A stretch of DNA of 14,643 nt from Ruminococcaceae bacterium UBA866 (GTDB lineage Bacteria; Bacillota; Clostridia; Oscillospirales; Ruminococcaceae), in the NCBI GenBank assembly GCA_002295325.1, contig DBGA01000071.1, positions 42,672 through 57,314 of the forward strand. Reading direction: 5' to 3'. Made by a program: the position numbers and the translations under genes. This document shows positions 13,926-14,643 of this stretch, piece by piece. Numbering within the stretch: the first letter of the stretch is position 1; every line of letters starts with the position of its first letter. A model generated the notes under the pieces. That model saw only the letters and a list, made by a program, of their open reading frames with translations, had not been told where the DNA came from and made no database searches.

Positions 13926-14643
13926 TCAATCTCGTAAGTAGAAGTATTTACCGTCCTTGATAATAATTTGGACATCATTATCATATACGGCTTCAGGCTC
14001 AGTGAGCATCAATTGTTGTCCAGCCTTTTGAGAGTCGATTTTTTGCAACATCCCATCTTCAAGCTCCTTGTAACGCCATTTGTCATCAATAAGGCCGGGT
14101 ATTGCTGCAAAGAAACTTTCGATCCCTGTTTTGTTTCTGCGGTTCTTATCTATGTCGATTCCAAGCGAATTCACTTGATTTTTATGCCAATCTTCTAATC
14201 CTGCCCTAATCTGATTTGACTGGTTCAAGAATGTATTAAAAGAATAATAGCTCATCTCTCTTGAGTTTTCACCTTTTCCAAGCAGATAGATCAACTTGCT
14301 GATTTTTTCTAAAACAGTTATCAACACTTGCTGGTATTCGAGCAACAGCATAAATTCATTCACTTTTTCTTGATAGTCCTTGTAATCATGGGTTTGATTT
14401 TTCTTGATTATTTCGTCGACAGATAAATTGACCTGTTGAAGTAATTGGGTACCTTCAGTTTTTAAATCATCTAATGTATGCAACTTACGGTTTCGCAAAG
14501 TATCACTTTCCATGATTTCTGAATCAAACTTAGAGATCTCTCCAACTAAGGGAAGCAGCGCGAGAATCCGGCTCCTAAATTCTCTGTTTTGAAAATCACT
14601 GATTTTGTCTATGCTCTTTGTCATAGTTTCCAGCTTTGTGCTT
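13926..14643 (-). CDS. helical protein of unknown function, 5' end cut by window edge
   Basis: The visible frame is open to the right edge (from 14642; 238 residues). The codons before ATG 14624 (STKLET) read as natural protein with no ribosome-binding site, so the true start probably lies outside. The protein is mainly helical with probable coiled coils (DDLKTEGTQLLQQVNLSVDE, then VNEFMLLLEYQQVLITVLEK), is rich in K, E and Q, and has no membrane segment or catalytic motif that I can see. Its tail is NDVQIIIKDGKYFYLRD. It leads the visible part of the operon, 46 bases before the cysteine-rich gene. A structural or scaffold role with the nuclease protein is only a guess. Confidence 0.75.
   Translation of the reverse strand, partial: STKLETMTKSIDKISDFQNREFRSRILALLPLVGEISKFDSEIMESDTLRNRKLHTLDDLKTEGTQLLQQVNLSVDEIIKKNQTHDYKDYQEKVNEFMLLLEYQQVLITVLEKISKLIYLLGKGENSREMSYYSFNTFLNQSNQIRAGLEDWHKNQVNSLGIDIDKNRRNKTGIESFFAAIPGLIDDKWRYKELEDGMLQKIDSQKAGQQLMLTEPEAVYDNDVQIIIKDGKYFYLRD

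Noticed and set aside
12325-13960. Plus-strand ORFs opposite the 104-residue, DUF4268 and cysteine-rich genes
   Set aside because: They are antisense to a coherent operon with clear motifs and ribosome-binding sites, and show no motif of their own.

Overview
The window looks like accessory DNA from a low-GC Bacillota genome, probably Clostridia or a relative. Evidence for this is the mostly AT-rich sequence, strong AAGGAG/GGAGG ribosome-binding sites, many intrinsic terminators, and phage-type proteins of the kind found in Clostridia. No ordinary housekeeping gene is complete here. The content is mobile-element and defence-type genes in three blocks.

Block 1 (about 1-7739) is a decayed prophage with cargo. 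It starts with a DGQHR-domain gene cut by the left edge, followed by a small convergent gene and the last 43 codons of a DNA methyltransferase. Next is a two-gene cassette: a nucleotidyltransferase-fold protein and a partner broken by one in-frame TGA. Then come terminase small subunit (terS) and a remarkable chimera. The N-terminal ATPase half of terminase large subunit is joined in frame to the C-terminal part of a cell-wall amidase (endolysin). Everything that normally lies between terL and lysis (portal, capsid, tail, holin) is missing, so one deletion appears to have removed the morphogenesis region. A strong terminator ends this operon. A membrane-anchored KAP-type P-loop NTPase then sits alone between the prophage remnant and an attachment site.

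Block 2 (about 7740 to roughly 12.1 kb) is a small integrative element. Its left boundary is a 32-bp fragment that reads as the 3' end of a tmRNA (ssrA) gene, including the CCA end, with no tmRNA body upstream. This is what an att site left by integration into ssrA looks like. Four GGTAGATA direct repeats and an extended -10 promoter precede a complete tyrosine recombinase. Cargo follows: a membrane protein broken by one in-frame TAA, a two-gene zinc-ribbon operon on the minus strand, a DinJ/YafQ-type toxin-antitoxin pair with a repeat-rich promoter, and a small serine recombinase with repeated candidate binding sites around its promoter. The right boundary is not seen; no second copy of the ssrA fragment occurs in the window.

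Block 3 (about 12164-14643, minus strand) has visibly higher GC, near half G+C by eye in the large gene. It is an operon of four genes read from the right edge leftwards: an edge-truncated helical protein, a 57-residue cysteine-rich protein, a PD-(D/E)XK/DUF4268 nuclease-like protein and a 104-residue protein of unknown function.

The window therefore reads as two mobile elements side by side at a shared ssrA attachment site, next to a compositionally different nuclease-containing operon. Several genes (DGQHR, nucleotidyltransferase pair, KAP NTPase, DUF4268) are of types often found in defence-rich regions, but no defence role is demonstrated by the sequence alone.
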